64,000 nucleotides of DNA from Ricordea florida (taxonomy: Eukaryota; Cnidaria; Anthozoa; Corallimorpharia; Ricordeidae): positions 438,501-502,500 of the forward strand of contig OX453274.1 of NCBI GenBank assembly GCA_949710005.1. The letters run 5' to 3'. The notes under the pieces are model-generated. The model worked only from the letters and a program-made list of their open reading frames with translations. It did no database searches and was not told the origin of the DNA. Made by a program: the position numbers and the translations under genes. Shown piece by piece: positions 63,393 to 64,000 of the stretch. How positions within the stretch are numbered: position 1 is the stretch's first letter; each line of letters starts with the position of its first letter.

Positions 63393-63398
63393 TGTAGT
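63393..63398. other. Polinton target-site duplication, right copy
   Basis: TGTAGT, matching 49759-49764. The T at 63393 can be read either as the last base of the TIR or the first base of the duplication. Confidence 0.85.
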
Positions 63399-63439
63399 TG
63401 TTATTAAATATTTGTATTTGACATCATAAAAATGAATTA
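63393..63439. repeat. Host repeat, copy 1, right half
   Basis: TGTAGTTGTTATTAAATATT onward continues the sequence interrupted at 49764 and matches the second half of copy 2 (63612-63652). Confidence 0.85.
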
Positions 63440-64000
63440 GTCCATACAGTTAGTGTGGAAAATCATGATTGAAAGCACAGGGCTTTTAGGAAACTAACCC
63501 TAAAGACTTGTTATTACAAACAGCACCCTTGCAATGAATATATAAGAAAGATTGCAAAAATTTTGGCATTACAAACTTTAGTCTTCCCAATGTAAAAGGT
63601 CACCTGTATATTGCAGTTGTTGTTAAATATTTGACACCATAAAAATGAATTAAACAGCATTAAGGAAAAAGGTTAAGATGTTATGCCTAATTTTGCAAAG
63701 TAGGGCCTAAAGGAAGTTTTCATTTGTGGGAAAAATGTGGGGGCTAACAGAGTTTTTCCCAGGGATACCCGGAACTCAAAGGTAAAAATCCATTTACAAA
63801 AGGCTATGGAACTTGTCAGTACCAACAAAACCTTTTAATTACTTAATATATACGGTATATGTAGCAAAGATATATAGCAAAGAGAAATACTACTCAGCGA
63901 AAAGCGACTTCCAAAATCATCTTGAAACTCTGACGTGTGCACGTTTTACACCGGGCATACTGACTCAACACTACGCGTGGCTACAATTATCGTAAATGAT
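63440..64000. other. Right flank of the Polinton
   Basis: AT-rich host sequence with host repeat copy 2 at 63565-63652. No gene can be supported up to the window end. Confidence 0.6.
63565..63652. repeat. Host repeat, copy 2 (uninterrupted)
   Basis: GGCATTACAAACTTTAGT through CTGTATATTGCAGTTGTTGT to AAAAATGAATTA. It matches the two halves of copy 1 joined at TGTAGT, apart from substitutions and two short indels. It therefore works as an internal reference for the empty insertion site. Confidence 0.85.

Larger units (their letters stand above)
49765..63393. mobile_element. Complete Polinton/Maverick element
   Basis: The element is 13,629 bp and bounded by inverted repeats of 306/307 bp that start AGAGAGGGATATTTTGAGG. 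It encodes the Polinton hallmark set: protein-primed-type DNA polymerase B, a retroviral-like DDE integrase, an A32-like packaging ATPase and a double jelly-roll-type major capsid protein. Eight more capsid-block genes and one zinc-repeat gene complete it. All 13 reading frames are intact, the two inverted repeats differ at two positions (one substitution, one single-A indel), and the target duplication is preserved, so insertion looks recent. No adenain-like protease gene was found. The polymerase/integrase and zinc-repeat/516-aa gene pairs converge, whereas capsid and integrase diverge from a 50-bp spacer. Confidence 0.96.
63087..63393. repeat. Polinton right terminal inverted repeat
   Basis: 307 bp, complement of 49765-50070 with one single-A insertion and one G/T difference. 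It contains the start codon and first 53 bases of the polymerase gene, the promoter-like box and the mirror 20-bp array. Confidence 0.95.

Overview
The window is metazoan nuclear DNA: AT-rich, with spliced genes that have canonical GT/AG sites, long introns, microsatellites and small inverted-repeat transposons. A complete Polinton (Maverick) is inserted near the right end. The combination of giant coiled-coil genes and this style of Polinton suggests a cnidarian, probably an anthozoan or coral. That assignment is inference and no marker gene in the window proves it.

Left and centre (1-43645) hold a cluster of giant coiled-coil genes. Gene C (1-1707, minus) is a 5' partial of 569 codons that runs off the left edge. 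Gene A (minus; exon 1 at 24217-24498, exon 2 at 9840-20819) encodes about 3753 aa. Gene B (plus; exon 1 at 28796-29035, exon 2 at 35381-43645) encodes about 2834 aa. A and B are head-to-head paralogs with the same design: a short first coding exon, one phase-0 intron and one giant last exon. Their non-coil linkers occur in the same order. Gene A additionally carries tandem modules of about 116 aa and a Ser/Thr-rich tail. Their cellular role cannot be named from sequence.

The introns and spacers (1708-9839, 20820-24216, 24499-28795, 29036-35380, 43646-49758) hold microsatellites, an 819-bp TA-flanked inverted-repeat element (32141-32959), a 122-bp foldback MITE with an 8-bp target duplication (48453-48574), and two weak candidate first exons (31511-31681 minus, 48155-48349 plus).

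Right side (49765-63393) is a 13.6-kb Polinton. Its 306/307-bp terminal inverted repeats differ at only two positions, a 5-6 bp target duplication (TGTAGT) flanks it, and none of its 13 genes is visibly broken. DNA polymerase B runs inward from the right TIR and a Cys-His zinc-repeat gene runs inward from the left TIR. Integrase is divergent from the capsid block, which is read leftward: major capsid protein, packaging ATPase and eight smaller genes, several encoding membrane proteins. A box close to TTTAAAGATTT lies 16-25 nt before nearly every start codon and looks like a shared promoter. The TIRs contain this box and run into both terminal genes, so polymerase and the zinc-repeat protein share promoter and N-terminus. 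No adenovirus-type protease gene was seen; a Cys/His region in the polymerase N-terminal extension is a speculative substitute. A second copy of the flanking host repeat (63565-63652) shows the uninterrupted insertion site.
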